Assembly: GCF_003732225.1 (NCBI RefSeq)
Contig: NZ_MOBJ01000006.1
Span: 124,001-188,000, forward strand
Direction: 5' to 3'
Origin: Pseudomonas brassicacearum
Lineage (GTDB): Bacteria; Pseudomonadota; Gammaproteobacteria; Pseudomonadales; Pseudomonadaceae
Length of the DNA stretch: 64,000 nt
This document shows, in pieces, positions 56,209-64,000 of this stretch; within the stretch, counting starts at the first letter, position 1; each line of letters opens with the position of its first letter. Both the position numbers and the translations under genes were made by a program. The notes beneath the pieces were generated by a model that was given only the letters and a program-made list of their open reading frames with translations, was not told the origin of the DNA and did no database searches.

Positions 56209-56273
56209 GTAGGAGCTGCCGCAGGCTGCGATCTCTTGATCTTGAAAAGATCGCAGCCTGCGGCAGCTCCTAC
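56209..56273. repeat. REP-type hairpin (GTAGGAGCTGCCGC family)
   Basis: Arms of 26 nt at 56209-56234 and 56248-56273 are inverted copies around a 13-nt loop. They lie between the TSUP gene and the DUF1348 gene. Confidence 0.88.
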
Positions 56274-56297
56274 GCGTACGCACGCGGGGCGGGGAGG

Positions 56298-56777
56298 TTA
56301 CAAGCCCAGGTCCGACAGCCCCGGATGATCATCCGGGCGACGGCCCAGCGGCCAGTGGAACTTGCGCTCGCTTTCCTTGATCGGCAGGTCGTTGATGCAG
56401 GCGTGGCGGTTGGACATCAGGCCGTGCTCATCGAACTCCCAGTTTTCATTACCGTACGAGCGGTACCAGTTGCCAGAATCGTCATGCCATTCATAGGCGT
56501 AACGCACGGCGATACGGTTATCGGTGAAAGCCCAGAGCTCCTTGATCAGACGATAATCCAGTTCCTTGGCCCATTTTCGGGTCAGAAAACCCTTGGCTTC
56601 TTCGCGGTTGTTGGCGAACTCGGCGCGGTTACGCCATTTTGTGTCCTGCGTGTAGGCCAGGGATACCCGTTGCGGATCGCGGGAGTTCCAGCCGTCTTCG
56701 GCCAGGCGAATCTTTTCAATGGCCGACTCACGGGTGAACGGCGGAAGTGGCGGACGAACTTCGGCATCAGATGACAT
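56298..56777 (-). CDS. DUF1348 family protein (NTF2-like fold)
   Basis: A 159-residue protein whose sequence is typical of DUF1348, a compact SnoaL/NTF2-like family: [48 protein letters not shown], the strand [21 protein letters not shown], and a C-terminal [14 protein letters not shown]. No catalytic role is established to my knowledge. It starts 26 bp after the stop of a TetR-family gene on the same strand and is probably regulated by and co-transcribed with it. GGAG lies nine bases before the start. Confidence 0.88.
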   Translation of the reverse strand: MSSDAEVRPPLPPFTRESAIEKIRLAEDGWNSRDPQRVSLAYTQDTKWRNRAEFANNREEAKGFLTRKWAKELDYRLIKELWAFTDNRIAVRYAYEWHDDSGNWYRSYGNENWEFDEHGLMSNRHACINDLPIKESERKFHWPLGRRPDDHPGLSDLGL

Positions 56778-56803
56778 TTAAAGTCTCCAGGGAAAGTGTA
56801 TGT

Positions 56804-57397
56804 TCAAACAGCAGGTTGGTCTTGTTTAAACAGTGACAGGTCCAATAACTTTCGCGCCATGCATTGCGCATTATCGGCGGCACTGTGATCGCCCATGACA
56901 AGAGCAACGGTAATGGCGCCATCGATCAGAATCAGCAACTGTTTGGCCAGTGCCTCCGGGTCGTGTACGCCATGTTCGGTGCAGAGCTCGCACACGTAGT
57001 CGAGCAGCTTCTGTTTATGTTCCTTCGCTACCAGGCGCACCGGGTCTTGCGGGTCGCCGGTTTCACCGCTGGTGTTGATAAAGGCGCAGCCGCGAAAGCC
57101 TTCGCTGGCGAACCAGTCCTTGAGCACGGTGAACAGGTTGAGCAATCGCTCGGCCGGGGTCGGGGCCTTGTTCACTTCGGTTTTGAACCAGTTCATCCAG
57201 CGTACGTCGCGACGTTGCAGGGCCGCGACGGTCAGCTCCTCCTTGCTGGCGAAGTAGCGGTAAATACTTTTTCTGGAGACGCCGGCAGTTTTCACCAGGA
57301 GATCCATGCCCGTGGCAGCAATGCCACTTTTGTAGATCAACTTTTCGGTGACATCCAGAATAATGTCGCGTGTGTCGTTGCTAATGATTTCGTTCAT
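56804..57397 (-). CDS. TetR-family transcriptional regulator
   Basis: A 197-residue TetR-type repressor. The N-terminal HTH (about residues 10-55) includes KSGIAATGMDLLVKTAGVSRKSIYRYFASKEEL. The C-terminal half has RGCAFINTSGE and VRLVAKEHKQKL, common in the TetR group that controls small oxidoreductase or detoxification genes. The start at 57397 was chosen over a TTG at 57433 because the latter lies beyond the likely operator. An AGAAC/GTTCT dyad 13 bp upstream is a good autoregulatory site. It is followed by the DUF1348 gene, the most likely target together with itself. Confidence 0.9.
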   Translation of the reverse strand: MNEIISNDTRDIILDVTEKLIYKSGIAATGMDLLVKTAGVSRKSIYRYFASKEELTVAALQRRDVRWMNWFKTEVNKAPTPAERLLNLFTVLKDWFASEGFRGCAFINTSGETGDPQDPVRLVAKEHKQKLLDYVCELCTEHGVHDPEALAKQLLILIDGAITVALVMGDHSAADNAQCMARKLLDLSLFKQDQPAV

Positions 57398-57409
57398 GTG
57401 GCAGAGAGT

Positions 57410-57423
57410 AGAACGAACGTTCT
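57410..57423. promoter_or_regulatory. Candidate TetR operator
   Basis: AGAACGAACGTTCT has AGAAC and GTTCT arms around GAAC and lies 13 bp before the start of the TetR gene. Position and symmetry suggest autoregulation. Confidence 0.5.
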
Positions 57424-57464
57424 CCTTGGTCAAGCAGGTATTCCAGGTGACTGTTGAATTGCCT

Positions 57465-57527
57465 TCGCGAGCACGCTCGCTCTCACAGTTGAAATGCAGC
57501 CCCCTGTGGGAGCGGGCTTGCTCGCGA
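57465..57527. repeat. REP pair, diverged (GCGAGCAAGCTCGCTCCCACA family)
   Basis: Arms at 57465-57487 and 57505-57527 with substitutions in each (GCACGCTCGCTCTCACA; GAGCGGGCTTGC). It lies between the divergent TetR and pssA genes. Confidence 0.8.
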
Positions 57528-57614
57528 AGAGGCCATTACAGACAGTAACAAGACCCGAGCGGATCCATGGTGTAAGCTCTCGGGTTCTTTGGATTCGACC
57601 CTTTTGCGAGCCCT

Positions 57615-58958
57615 ATGCCGTCGCTTTTCAAACGCTCTCTACTGCCCAAGCTGCGCAGTTTTCCGCTGACCGCCGATGCGGTCTCCGTCCTTTCTGGCGC
57701 TGCCGAGTTTCGTCATTGCCTGCTGGAGAAAATTGCCCAGGCGACCCAGCGCATTTACATCGTCGCGCTCTACCTGCAACACGACGAAGCTGGCCAGGAA
57801 ATCCTCGATGCCTTGCACGCCGCCAAAGCTGCGCGTCCGGAACTGGACGTGGTGGTGGTGGTTGACTGGTTGCGGGCGCAGCGCGGATTGATCGGTGCCG
57901 GCAAGCAACCGGGCAACTCGGCGTGGTATCAGCAACAGACCCGCGAGCACGCCAGCGAAGTGCCGGTGTATGGCGTACCGGTGCAAACCCGCGAACTGTT
58001 CGGCGTGCTGCACTTGAAAGGCTTCGTGATCGATGACTGCGTGATCTATAGCGGCGCCAGCCTGAACAACGTCTATCTGCACAAATTCGACAAATACCGA
58101 TTCGACCGTTATCACCTGCTGCGCAACCGCACGCTGGCCGATTCCATGCAGCATCTGGTTCAGCACGGGTTGATCGCTTCCAAGGCCGTACACCGTCTCG
58201 ATTTGCCGAACCTGCCGACCACTCGCAGCCTGCGCAACGACATCGGCGACCTGCGCAGCCGCCTCAAGCACGCGACGTACGACACCACGGCGGGCACGCT
58301 GGCAAAGGACGGTCTGTCAGTCAGCCCACTGCTTGGGGTTGGTAAAAACAATCCGTTGAGCCGGGTGATCTGTGAACTGATCGCCAGCACCCAGCATCAG
58401 CTGACCATCTGCACGCCGTATTTCAACCTGCCGTTGCCGGTGACCCGTGAAATCAACCGGGCCCTGGCACGCGGGGTGAAGATCGACATCATTGTCGGTG
58501 ACAAGACCGCCAACGACTTCTACATCCCGCCGAGCGAGCCGTTCAAGGTGATTGCGGCGTTACCGTATCTCTACGAAATCAGCCTGCGACGCTTTGCCAA
58601 GCGTCACCAGCGAGTGATCGACAGCGGTCAGTTGAACCTGCATCTGTGGCGCGACGGTGACAACACCTATCACCTCAAAGGCATGTGGATTGATCAACGC
58701 TACACTTTGCTGACCGGCAACAACCTCAATCCGCGAGCGTTTCGCCTGGACCTGGAAAATGCTTTGCTGATCGATGATCCCAAAGGTGAATTGCAGGAAC
58801 CCCGTCGCAGTGAGCTGGCGCAGATTTTCCGCAATACCAGCCGGATCGAGCACTATCAGCAACTGGAAACCTTGCTGGAATACCCGGCAGCGGTGAGCAA
58901 GTTTCTGCGTCGGGTCAGTCGGGTGCGGATCGAGCGCTTGCTTTATCGCATCCTGTAA
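57615..58958 (+). CDS. pssA: CDP-diacylglycerol--serine O-phosphatidyltransferase PssA (PLD family)
   Basis: A 447-residue phosphatidylserine synthase of the phospholipase D superfamily, as in E. coli. It makes phosphatidylserine from CDP-diacylglycerol and serine, the first step to phosphatidylethanolamine. The two HKD-type motifs are HLKGFVIDD (about residue 133) and YHLKGMWID (about 353), the latter followed by LLTGNNLNPRAF. There is no signal peptide or TM segment; the enzyme associates peripherally with ribosomes or membrane. The C-terminus is basic (FLRRVSRVRIERLLYRIL). The gene stands alone and is convergent with ybiT. Confidence 0.93.
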   Translation: MPSLFKRSLLPKLRSFPLTADAVSVLSGAAEFRHCLLEKIAQATQRIYIVALYLQHDEAGQEILDALHAAKAARPELDVVVVVDWLRAQRGLIGAGKQPGNSAWYQQQTREHASEVPVYGVPVQTRELFGVLHLKGFVIDDCVIYSGASLNNVYLHKFDKYRFDRYHLLRNRTLADSMQHLVQHGLIASKAVHRLDLPNLPTTRSLRNDIGDLRSRLKHATYDTTAGTLAKDGLSVSPLLGVGKNNPLSRVICELIASTQHQLTICTPYFNLPLPVTREINRALARGVKIDIIVGDKTANDFYIPPSEPFKVIAALPYLYEISLRRFAKRHQRVIDSGQLNLHLWRDGDNTYHLKGMWIDQRYTLLTGNNLNPRAFRLDLENALLIDDPKGELQEPRRSELAQIFRNTSRIEHYQQLETLLEYPAAVSKFLRRVSRVRIERLLYRIL

Positions 58959-58965
58959 GCGAAAA

Positions 58966-58992
58966 AAAGCCCCGTCACATGGACAGGGCTTT
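58966..58992 (-). terminator. Rho-independent terminator of ybiT
   Basis: The stem pairs AAAGCCC with GGGCTTT and contains GT/AC further in. On the minus strand it is followed by a run of seven T. On the plus strand the T-run is missing, so it mainly serves ybiT, but the hairpin also follows pssA by 8 bp. Confidence 0.8.
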
Positions 58993-59027
58993 GCTTGCTG
59001 CTTGAAGCTTGTCGCTAAAAGCTGCTC

Positions 59028-60617
59028 TTAGAACACTACGCCTTGGCTACGCAGGTAGTCGTCGTAGGTGCCGCTGAAGTCGACCACGCCGCTTGGGCTC
59101 AGCTCGATGATTCGAGTGGCCAGGGACGATACGAACTCACGGTCGTGGCTGACGAAGATCAGCGTGCCCGGGTAGTTTTCCAGCGCCAGGTTCAGCGCTT
59201 CGATGGATTCCATGTCCAGGTGGTTGGTCGGTTCGTCCATGATCAGCACGTTCGGCTTTTGCAGGATCAGCTTGCCGAACAACATACGGCCTTGCTCACC
59301 ACCGGAAATCACCTTGACCGACTTGAGGATCTCGTCGTTGGAGAACAGCATGCGGCCCAGGGTGCCGCGAACCACTTGCTCGCCTTCCTTGGTCCAGCGG
59401 CCCATCCAGTCGAACAGGTTGGATTCGTCTTCGAAGTCCGACGCGTGATCCTGGGCGTAGTAGCCCAGTTCGGCCGCTTCGGTCCACTTGACGGTACCTG
59501 CGTCCGGAGTCAGTTCGTTGACCAAGGTGCGCAACAGGGTGGTCTTGCCGATCCCGTTCGGACCGATGATCGCCACGCGCTCGCCGGCTTCAACGGTGAA
59601 GCTGAAGTCCTTGAACAGGGTCTTGCCGTCAAAGCCCTTGGCCATACGCTCGACAATCACTGCCTGGCGATGGAGCTTTTTGGTCTGGTCGAAGCGGATG
59701 AACGGGCTGACGCGGCTCGAAGGCTTGACCTCGGCCAGCTGGATCTTGTCGATCTGCTTGGCGCGGGAGGTGGCCTGCTTGGCTTTCGAGGCGTTGGCCG
59801 AGAAGCGGCTGACGAACGATTGCAGTTCCGAGATCTGCGCTTTCTTCTTGGCGTTGTCCGAAAGCAGTTGCTCGCGGGACTGGGTCGCCACGGTCATGTA
59901 CTCGTCATAGTTACCCGGGAACAGGCGCAGTTCGCCGTAGTCCAGGTCAGCCATGTGGGTGCAGACGCTGTTCAGGAAGTGTCTATCGTGGGAGATGATG
60001 ATCATCAGGCTGCTGCGCTGGGTCAGAATGTTTTCCAGCCAGCGGATGGTGTTGATGTCCAGGTGGTTGGTCGGTTCGTCGAGCAGCAGGACTTCCGGAT
60101 CGGAAAACAGCGCCTGAGCCAGCAGAACGCGGAGTTTCCAGCCGGGCGAAACTTCGCTCATCGGGCCATTGTGTTGCTCGATGCCGATACCCAGGCCCAG
60201 CAGCAATTCACCAGCGCGGGATTCGGCGGTGTAACCGTCCATCTCGGCGAAATCGGTTTCCAGCTCGGCGACGGCCATGCCGTCTTCTTCGGTCATTTCC
60301 GGTAGCGAGTAGATGCGGTCACGCTCGGCCTTGACCTTCCACAGCTCTTCGTGACCCATGATCACGGTGTCGAGCACGCTGAATTCTTCGTAGGCGAACT
60401 GGTCCTGGCGCAGCTTGCCCAGACGCACGTTCGGCTCGAGCATGACCTGTCCGCCGGACGGATCGAGGTCGCTGCCGAGGATTTTCATGAAGGTCGACTT
60501 GCCGCAACCGTTGGCGCCGATCAGGCCATAGCGGTTACCCGCACCAAATTTTACCGAAACGTTCTCGAACAACGGCTTGGCGCCGAACTGCATCGTGATG
60601 TTAGCTGTGGAGATCAA
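59028..60617 (-). CDS. ybiT: ABC-F family ATPase YbiT
   Basis: A 529-residue ABC-F protein, a soluble pair of ABC domains thought to act on the ribosome. Walker A motifs are GANGCGKST (about residue 35) and GPNGIGKTT (about 350); Walker B motifs are [11 protein letters not shown] and [11 protein letters not shown]; signature motifs are SPGWKLR and SGGEQGR. The linker between the domains (about residues 245-310) is Lys/Gln/Ser rich, as expected for the P-site tRNA interaction motif. Length and N-terminus ([19 protein letters not shown]) match E. coli YbiT best among the ABC-F paralogues. The start codon is TTG at 60617. A degraded integrase lies directly upstream. Confidence 0.92.
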   Translation of the reverse strand: MISTANITMQFGAKPLFENVSVKFGAGNRYGLIGANGCGKSTFMKILGSDLDPSGGQVMLEPNVRLGKLRQDQFAYEEFSVLDTVIMGHEELWKVKAERDRIYSLPEMTEEDGMAVAELETDFAEMDGYTAESRAGELLLGLGIGIEQHNGPMSEVSPGWKLRVLLAQALFSDPEVLLLDEPTNHLDINTIRWLENILTQRSSLMIIISHDRHFLNSVCTHMADLDYGELRLFPGNYDEYMTVATQSREQLLSDNAKKKAQISELQSFVSRFSANASKAKQATSRAKQIDKIQLAEVKPSSRVSPFIRFDQTKKLHRQAVIVERMAKGFDGKTLFKDFSFTVEAGERVAIIGPNGIGKTTLLRTLVNELTPDAGTVKWTEAAELGYYAQDHASDFEDESNLFDWMGRWTKEGEQVVRGTLGRMLFSNDEILKSVKVISGGEQGRMLFGKLILQKPNVLIMDEPTNHLDMESIEALNLALENYPGTLIFVSHDREFVSSLATRIIELSPSGVVDFSGTYDDYLRSQGVVF

Positions 60618-60629
60618 TTACTTTACCTA

Positions 60630-61180
60630 TCAATGGGTTGCGGGCTGCACATTTGGCGTTTGGGCCATTCCTGGGGCATTTTGGAGTTTCTCCATCTCTC
60701 CCCAGTCGCCGCTAGCGTTCAACCAACGCGCATAAGTCGAGAGCAGCATCTGGACGCGGTGTCCAAGCTGTTGAGCAATAAAGGCGGGATTCATGCCAGA
60801 CATTATGCATATTGTCGCATAAGTGTGACGGCAGTTGTACGGCGGGGCGATAACGTGTCGCCAGCTTCTCCAGTGTCGGCCCCCACTCTTACACAGATCT
60901 GAGGTCTGTTTGTCATCCTCGCTGTTCTTGGACGGTGGGGAAATGACGGGGGGCCAGTATCTTGCCGGCTTCTTTTTTCCGACGTCCTGCCTATTTTCTT
61001 GAAAATCCCTGCGTGGGCGGTCCTTTTCTCCATGCTCACTGCATCCCACCGCAAGGCCAGAGCCTCAGATAGACGTAGGCCCGTGAAAAAAACAAACTCG
61101 AAAAATGCCGCGTAGATGGTGCTGGGCCAATGTTCGTGCTGGTAAATCTTCGCGATTGAGTGTTCCTCGCCCGCCGTTCA
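60630..61180 (-). pseudogene. Degraded tyrosine recombinase (phage-type integrase)
   Basis: Two reading frames on the minus strand together make a broken integrase. The upstream piece (about 61180-61020) reads SIAKIYQHEHWPSTIY, then FFEFVFFTGLRLSEALALRW, the start of a recombinase catalytic domain with its first Arg. The downstream piece, in another frame (about 60880-60630), reads YNCRHTYATICIMSG, QQLGHRVQMLLSTYARW, with the Arg, His and nucleophile Tyr of the family. The middle is shortened and frameshifted, and no N-terminal DNA-binding part is left. It ends close to the ybiT start. No att site or cargo genes could be identified. Confidence 0.8.
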
Positions 61181-61256
61181 CTGGCAGGCTGTTCAGTTGT
61201 GATTAATTCAGAATTGCGGAGGGGACGCGGCGTTGCGGAGCGCGTAAGGTTTCCCT

Positions 61257-61323
61257 GTTCGCCCTGCCAGATGCTTCAGGAAACATGCTGAGTGGCCAGC
61301 TGCTGATCAGGGCGAACTCTTTT
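61257..61323 (+). terminator. Large hairpin with T-run, possible sRNA 3' end
   Basis: Ten-base arms GTTCGCCCTG (61257-61266) and CAGGGCGAAC (61308-61317) enclose a structured 41-nt loop and are followed by TCTTTTT. No gene on the plus strand ends here, so it may terminate a small RNA transcribed rightward from within 61180-61260, or be a left-over of the integrated element. Confidence 0.45.
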
Positions 61324-61707
61324 TCATGTGCGAACCTTTGGTTTGCTCATCACCTTGGCCCCGTGTAGTTGGCGGGGTGCTCGACTTTTTCCGAAACCTT
61401 TGGTGATCGCCCAGGCTGCGGAGCTCATCCCTATTGCGGAACGTCCACTGATATTGAGCTGCTCAACGCACGTCCACCTAAAATGCTCAAGCGTTGATGA
61501 CTTTGTCAGGGCGCCTTAGCAGCGAATACATTGGGTGTCGTGCGATGCGTCATCAAATTCCTTTCGTGCGACAGGGCTGTTGTTCAGGTATGTGCGCGGT
61601 GCTACGTTGCCTCCGCAAACACGATTTGCATCGACAACTTGCTTAAGTGACTACGTTGCATGTAGCGGTTTTCGACTCCATAAAATCAATAATATAAGGG
61701 GTAACAA
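61324..61707. other. Intergenic region before the secreted phosphatase-like gene
   Basis: No gene was recognised in these 384 bp. Base composition shifts to AT-rich in the last 60 bp (AAATCAATAATATAAGG), which probably contains the promoter and the AAGGGG ribosome-binding site of the gene at 61708. Confidence 0.5.
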
Positions 61708-62247
61708 ATGTTCAAGAAACTTCGCTTTGCAGCCATGGCTGGCGTACTGTGCGTGGTTGGTCTATCTGGCCACGCACTAGCCGAGGAGCCTAAAAAGCTT
61801 GCCTTCGTAGACACCGGAAATACTGGCCGAAGTGTGATGGCGGAAGCAATCGCCAACGCAGCTATCAGCAAAGACAATGCAAATATTGCGGTAATCTCGC
61901 GCGCAGTCGACGGGGACCCTTATGACGCCAAACCGGAAGTCCACGCAGCCAGCTGGATGCTGGAACGCGGCATTGATGTCACTGCACATCGATCGGCGCA
62001 GCTGACCGCGAACGATATCAAACACTCCGACGCATTGCTGACGATGACCGAAAAACACAAGAACAAATTGATCGAGCAGTTCCCCGAAGCAAAAGACAAG
62101 ACTTTCACCTTGGCCGAATATGCGACGGGCAAGAATGTCGATGTGCCGGATGCCTGGGGCAAGCCGATGGAGGCTTATGTCGAGGTGGTGAAGCAGCTGG
62201 ATACCTTCGTTCCGGCCGCGCTGAAAAAGGTCGTCGCCTCCAAATAA
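61708..62247 (+). CDS. Secreted low-molecular-weight phosphatase homologue lacking the catalytic Cys
   Basis: A 179-residue protein with a signal peptide (FAAMAGVLCVVGLSGHALA, cleavage near residue 25) and a domain of the low-molecular-weight protein-tyrosine phosphatase/arsenate reductase fold. The usual P-loop reads CTGNTCRSPMAEA; here it is DTGNTGRSVMAEA, so the nucleophilic Cys is Asp and the second Cys is Gly, while the Arg and Ser are kept. The general-acid loop DVPDAWG is present. Export together with loss of the Cys suggests a non-catalytic, ligand-binding role in the periplasm; this is inference. It stands alone; AAGGGG lies seven bases before the start and a bidirectional terminator follows. 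Confidence 0.8.
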   Translation: MFKKLRFAAMAGVLCVVGLSGHALAEEPKKLAFVDTGNTGRSVMAEAIANAAISKDNANIAVISRAVDGDPYDAKPEVHAASWMLERGIDVTAHRSAQLTANDIKHSDALLTMTEKHKNKLIEQFPEAKDKTFTLAEYATGKNVDVPDAWGKPMEAYVEVVKQLDTFVPAALKKVVASK

Positions 62248-62351
62248 GTCACAAGATTGCTCGGCGCATTTAAACGGCGTCTTATCTGACGATCCTCACA
62301 AGCGCTTCGCTGTACTTCAAGAACAGCGCTCAAGTTCTGTGCAACGGGCAT

Positions 62352-62386
62352 AAAAAATCCGGAGTCCTTATCAGACTCCGGATTTT
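62352..62386. terminator. Bidirectional rho-independent terminator
   Basis: A 13-bp stem, AAAATCCGGAGTC with GACTCCGGATTTT, and a 7-nt loop lie between the convergent phosphatase-like gene and diguanylate cyclase gene. T-runs are present in both directions. Confidence 0.88.
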
Positions 62387-62472
62387 CCGGTTGCTCAGAT
62401 CTGCCACTACCAAGGTCTTGGATTACAACCTTAAATTCAGTTCCGACGTTTCCATCGGCTTCGAAATGATGG

Positions 62473-63903
62473 TCAGGGCAGAGGTTGGAGGCTGGTTTTG
62501 ATGGTGGTGACCACACGGTTACGGCCTTGATGTTTAGCGTGATACAGGCGTTGATCGGCTACGCGCAAAATTGCCTCGATGGTGTCGCCGTCGCGGCCAG
62601 ATTGCGATATGCCGATGCTCACTGTGACCACGCTTATCCGCTGTAGGCCGCTATTAAAAGAAGTATTTGCGACGGTGGTTCGGAGGCGCTCAGCAATTAC
62701 GCCTGCGCCTTCGAGTGAAGTCTGAGGCAGCAGTATCATGAATTCTTCCCCGCCCACTCGGGCTACGCCGTCGTACGGCCGGATCGAATCGAGGCACTTC
62801 TGCACGAACCCCTTCAGGATGTCATCGCCAATCTGATGCCCGAAACGATCATTGATGGACTTGAAATTGTCCAGATCCAGTGCCAGTACGGAGAACGGCG
62901 CACCACCGCGGTTGGTCCGGCCAATTTCGGCTTCGACCCGCTCCATGAACCGACGCCGATTATCAGCTCCTGTCAGAGGATCGGTCGCCGCAAGATGCCC
63001 GAGTTCTTGATTGGCGCGCTGGAGTTCCTGCAGGGCGTTCTCGGTGTACGCCATCGCCTCGGCAAGACGCACCATCAGCTCCTCTTGGCTGTAAATCGTC
63101 GAGAACGACCGCGTGGTGAGGAACGCTTGCACGACCCCATAGCTCAAGAGGAAGAATCCAGCGGCGAAAATCGCATGAGCCAGCCACCACATGTGGTTCC
63201 ACGGACGTGCAAGGATGAATGCGAGAGATGACAACGCGAACGCAGTGACCGAGATGATAAAAATCACCATCAGCGGCGAGCGGGTACGGCGCAGCAGGAG
63301 CATTACCACGTTCAAAGTGGAGAAAACGAGGGCACCACTTTCCAGCGAGAGGCGCACCGCGAGTTCGCCGGCGATCGACGAATTCGCGACGTATGCCACT
63401 GCAAGGTCAACCAGCAGGAACAGTCCGATCCATGTCAGCCATGGGCGGGGCTTCATTCGTTGATCCGCAGCATCAGGTGGGCGGTGGTACGACAGTATTC
63501 CGACTAACAGCAGAATCGCCATGACCAGTCGAGAAGCCGGTCCATACAGCAGGAACAGCCAGAGATTGTGGTGTGCGAGCCCAGTGAACGCACCATGCAA
63601 CGCGTAGATCAGTACAAAACCGAGAAAGCCAAGTGTCATCCATCGCAGCAGCGGTTCTCCCGATGACTGATAGCAGCGCCACGTCACGTAAGTCACAAAC
63701 AAGCCTTCCAGGGTGGCTGCCGTGATCGCAATGATATGGAACGCGTGGTTCTCGAATATAAGGGTGGGGTCCTGGAAGAAAAATAAGTAACCAATCAGAT
63801 AGGCCGGAATAAACGCAAATCCTGCGAGCAGCAAGCTGGCATAAACCTTGATGATGAGACGGATGGCTTCAGGTGGCTCGCCGGTGGCGATGATATTGCT
63901 CAT
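62473..63903 (-). CDS. Membrane-bound diguanylate cyclase (GGDEF)
   Basis: A 476-residue protein with about eight hydrophobic segments in residues 15-285, a short coiled coil (about 290-320, RLAEAMAYTENALQELQRAN) and a C-terminal GGDEF domain. The active site reads GGEEF (about residue 383), preceded by an RPYD inhibitory site five residues earlier; DPLTGADNRRRF opens the domain. It should synthesise c-di-GMP with product inhibition, in response to a signal sensed in or near the membrane. The membrane region is not one I can assign to a named sensor family. The start at 63903 follows GGAGG; the frame is open to 63966 without support. Confidence 0.93.
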   Translation of the reverse strand: MSNIIATGEPPEAIRLIIKVYASLLLAGFAFIPAYLIGYLFFFQDPTLIFENHAFHIIAITAATLEGLFVTYVTWRCYQSSGEPLLRWMTLGFLGFVLIYALHGAFTGLAHHNLWLFLLYGPASRLVMAILLLVGILSYHRPPDAADQRMKPRPWLTWIGLFLLVDLAVAYVANSSIAGELAVRLSLESGALVFSTLNVVMLLLRRTRSPLMVIFIISVTAFALSSLAFILARPWNHMWWLAHAIFAAGFFLLSYGVVQAFLTTRSFSTIYSQEELMVRLAEAMAYTENALQELQRANQELGHLAATDPLTGADNRRRFMERVEAEIGRTNRGGAPFSVLALDLDNFKSINDRFGHQIGDDILKGFVQKCLDSIRPYDGVARVGGEEFMILLPQTSLEGAGVIAERLRTTVANTSFNSGLQRISVVTVSIGISQSGRDGDTIEAILRVADQRLYHAKHQGRNRVVTTIKTSLQPLP

Positions 63904-64000
63904 GGTTCCCTCCAATGTTGAACCTGTTTTGCCAACACCGGACCGGTATTGGCTCCGAAGTCGCATAGGTGCTGCGTCAGATTTAGATGATCAGAGCGAA

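Noticed and set aside
59043..60305. Plus-strand open frame of 420 codons opposite ybiT
   Set aside because: Shadow of the ABC-F gene, with low-complexity Val/Gly/Gln content.
61257..61323. Tentative naming of the hairpin as tmRNA or a known Rsm/Crc RNA
   Set aside because: No tRNA-like ends, no repeated GGA or CA motifs typical of those RNAs; left as an unnamed hairpin.

Overview
The window is chromosomal DNA of a Pseudomonas of the P. fluorescens group. The basis is GC-rich coding, three families of short palindromic REP-type repeats (including the GCGAGCAAGCTCGCTCCCACA family), and a gene order that I recall as the glycogen/trehalose cluster of P. aeruginosa PAO1 (PA2151 to PA2165). No rRNA, tRNA or CRISPR array was seen.

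Layout. 1-5.4 kb: the 3' end of a GGDEF-EAL protein, a short-chain dehydrogenase, a MocR-type regulator and the cbb3 oxidase assembly protein CcoG. 5.5-13.4 kb: a rightward glgE, treS-maltokinase, glgB operon, preceded by a small divergent DUF3203-like gene. 13.4-24.3 kb: an accessory island, all leftward, with two tandem tccC (Tc toxin C component) genes sharing a near-identical core and carrying unrelated C-terminal tips, two autotransporter-type outer-membrane proteins, and the relic of a third barrel lodged between the tccC genes. 24.4-37.1 kb: leftward glgA, treZ, malQ, treY, a DUF2934 gene, glgX, then a PIG-L deacetylase and an EEP-family nuclease/phosphatase. 37.6-39.8 kb: a sulfide-response locus (persulfide dioxygenase-like MBL protein, BigR/SqrR-like repressor, TauE/SafE exporter). 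39.9-44.0 kb: an MFS/HlyD efflux pair and copCD. 44.1-52.7 kb: reductive pyrimidine catabolism (TetR regulator, preA, preT, hydA, NCS1 transporter, beta-ureidopropionase-type hydrolase). 52.7-64 kb: mostly single housekeeping genes (class 3 lipase, dienoyl-CoA isomerase-like crotonase, NudC, TSUP transporter, DUF1348 protein, TetR regulator, PssA, YbiT), a decayed integrase, an odd secreted LMW-phosphatase homologue and a membrane diguanylate cyclase.

How the genes work together. TreS with its fused maltokinase turns trehalose into maltose and then maltose-1-phosphate. GlgE extends alpha-1,4-glucan from it, GlgB branches the glucan, GlgX debranches it, MalQ disproportionates it, and TreY/TreZ release trehalose again. 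GlgA supplies a second route into glucan. This is a closed trehalose/alpha-glucan cycle typical of osmotic and desiccation physiology. In the pyrimidine block NCS1 imports the base, PreTA reduces it, HydA opens the ring and the M20 hydrolase removes the carbamoyl group.

The most unusual part is the island at 13.4-24.3 kb. Two tccC copies of about 2.0 kb diverge exactly at the DPAG junction into different toxin tips, one of which looks like an ADP-ribosyltransferase. A conserved 16-bp dyad lies upstream of both tccC genes and of the large autotransporter, and the barrel relic indicates that an autotransporter-plus-tccC unit was duplicated. Also notable is a secreted low-molecular-weight phosphatase homologue whose catalytic cysteine is replaced by aspartate.
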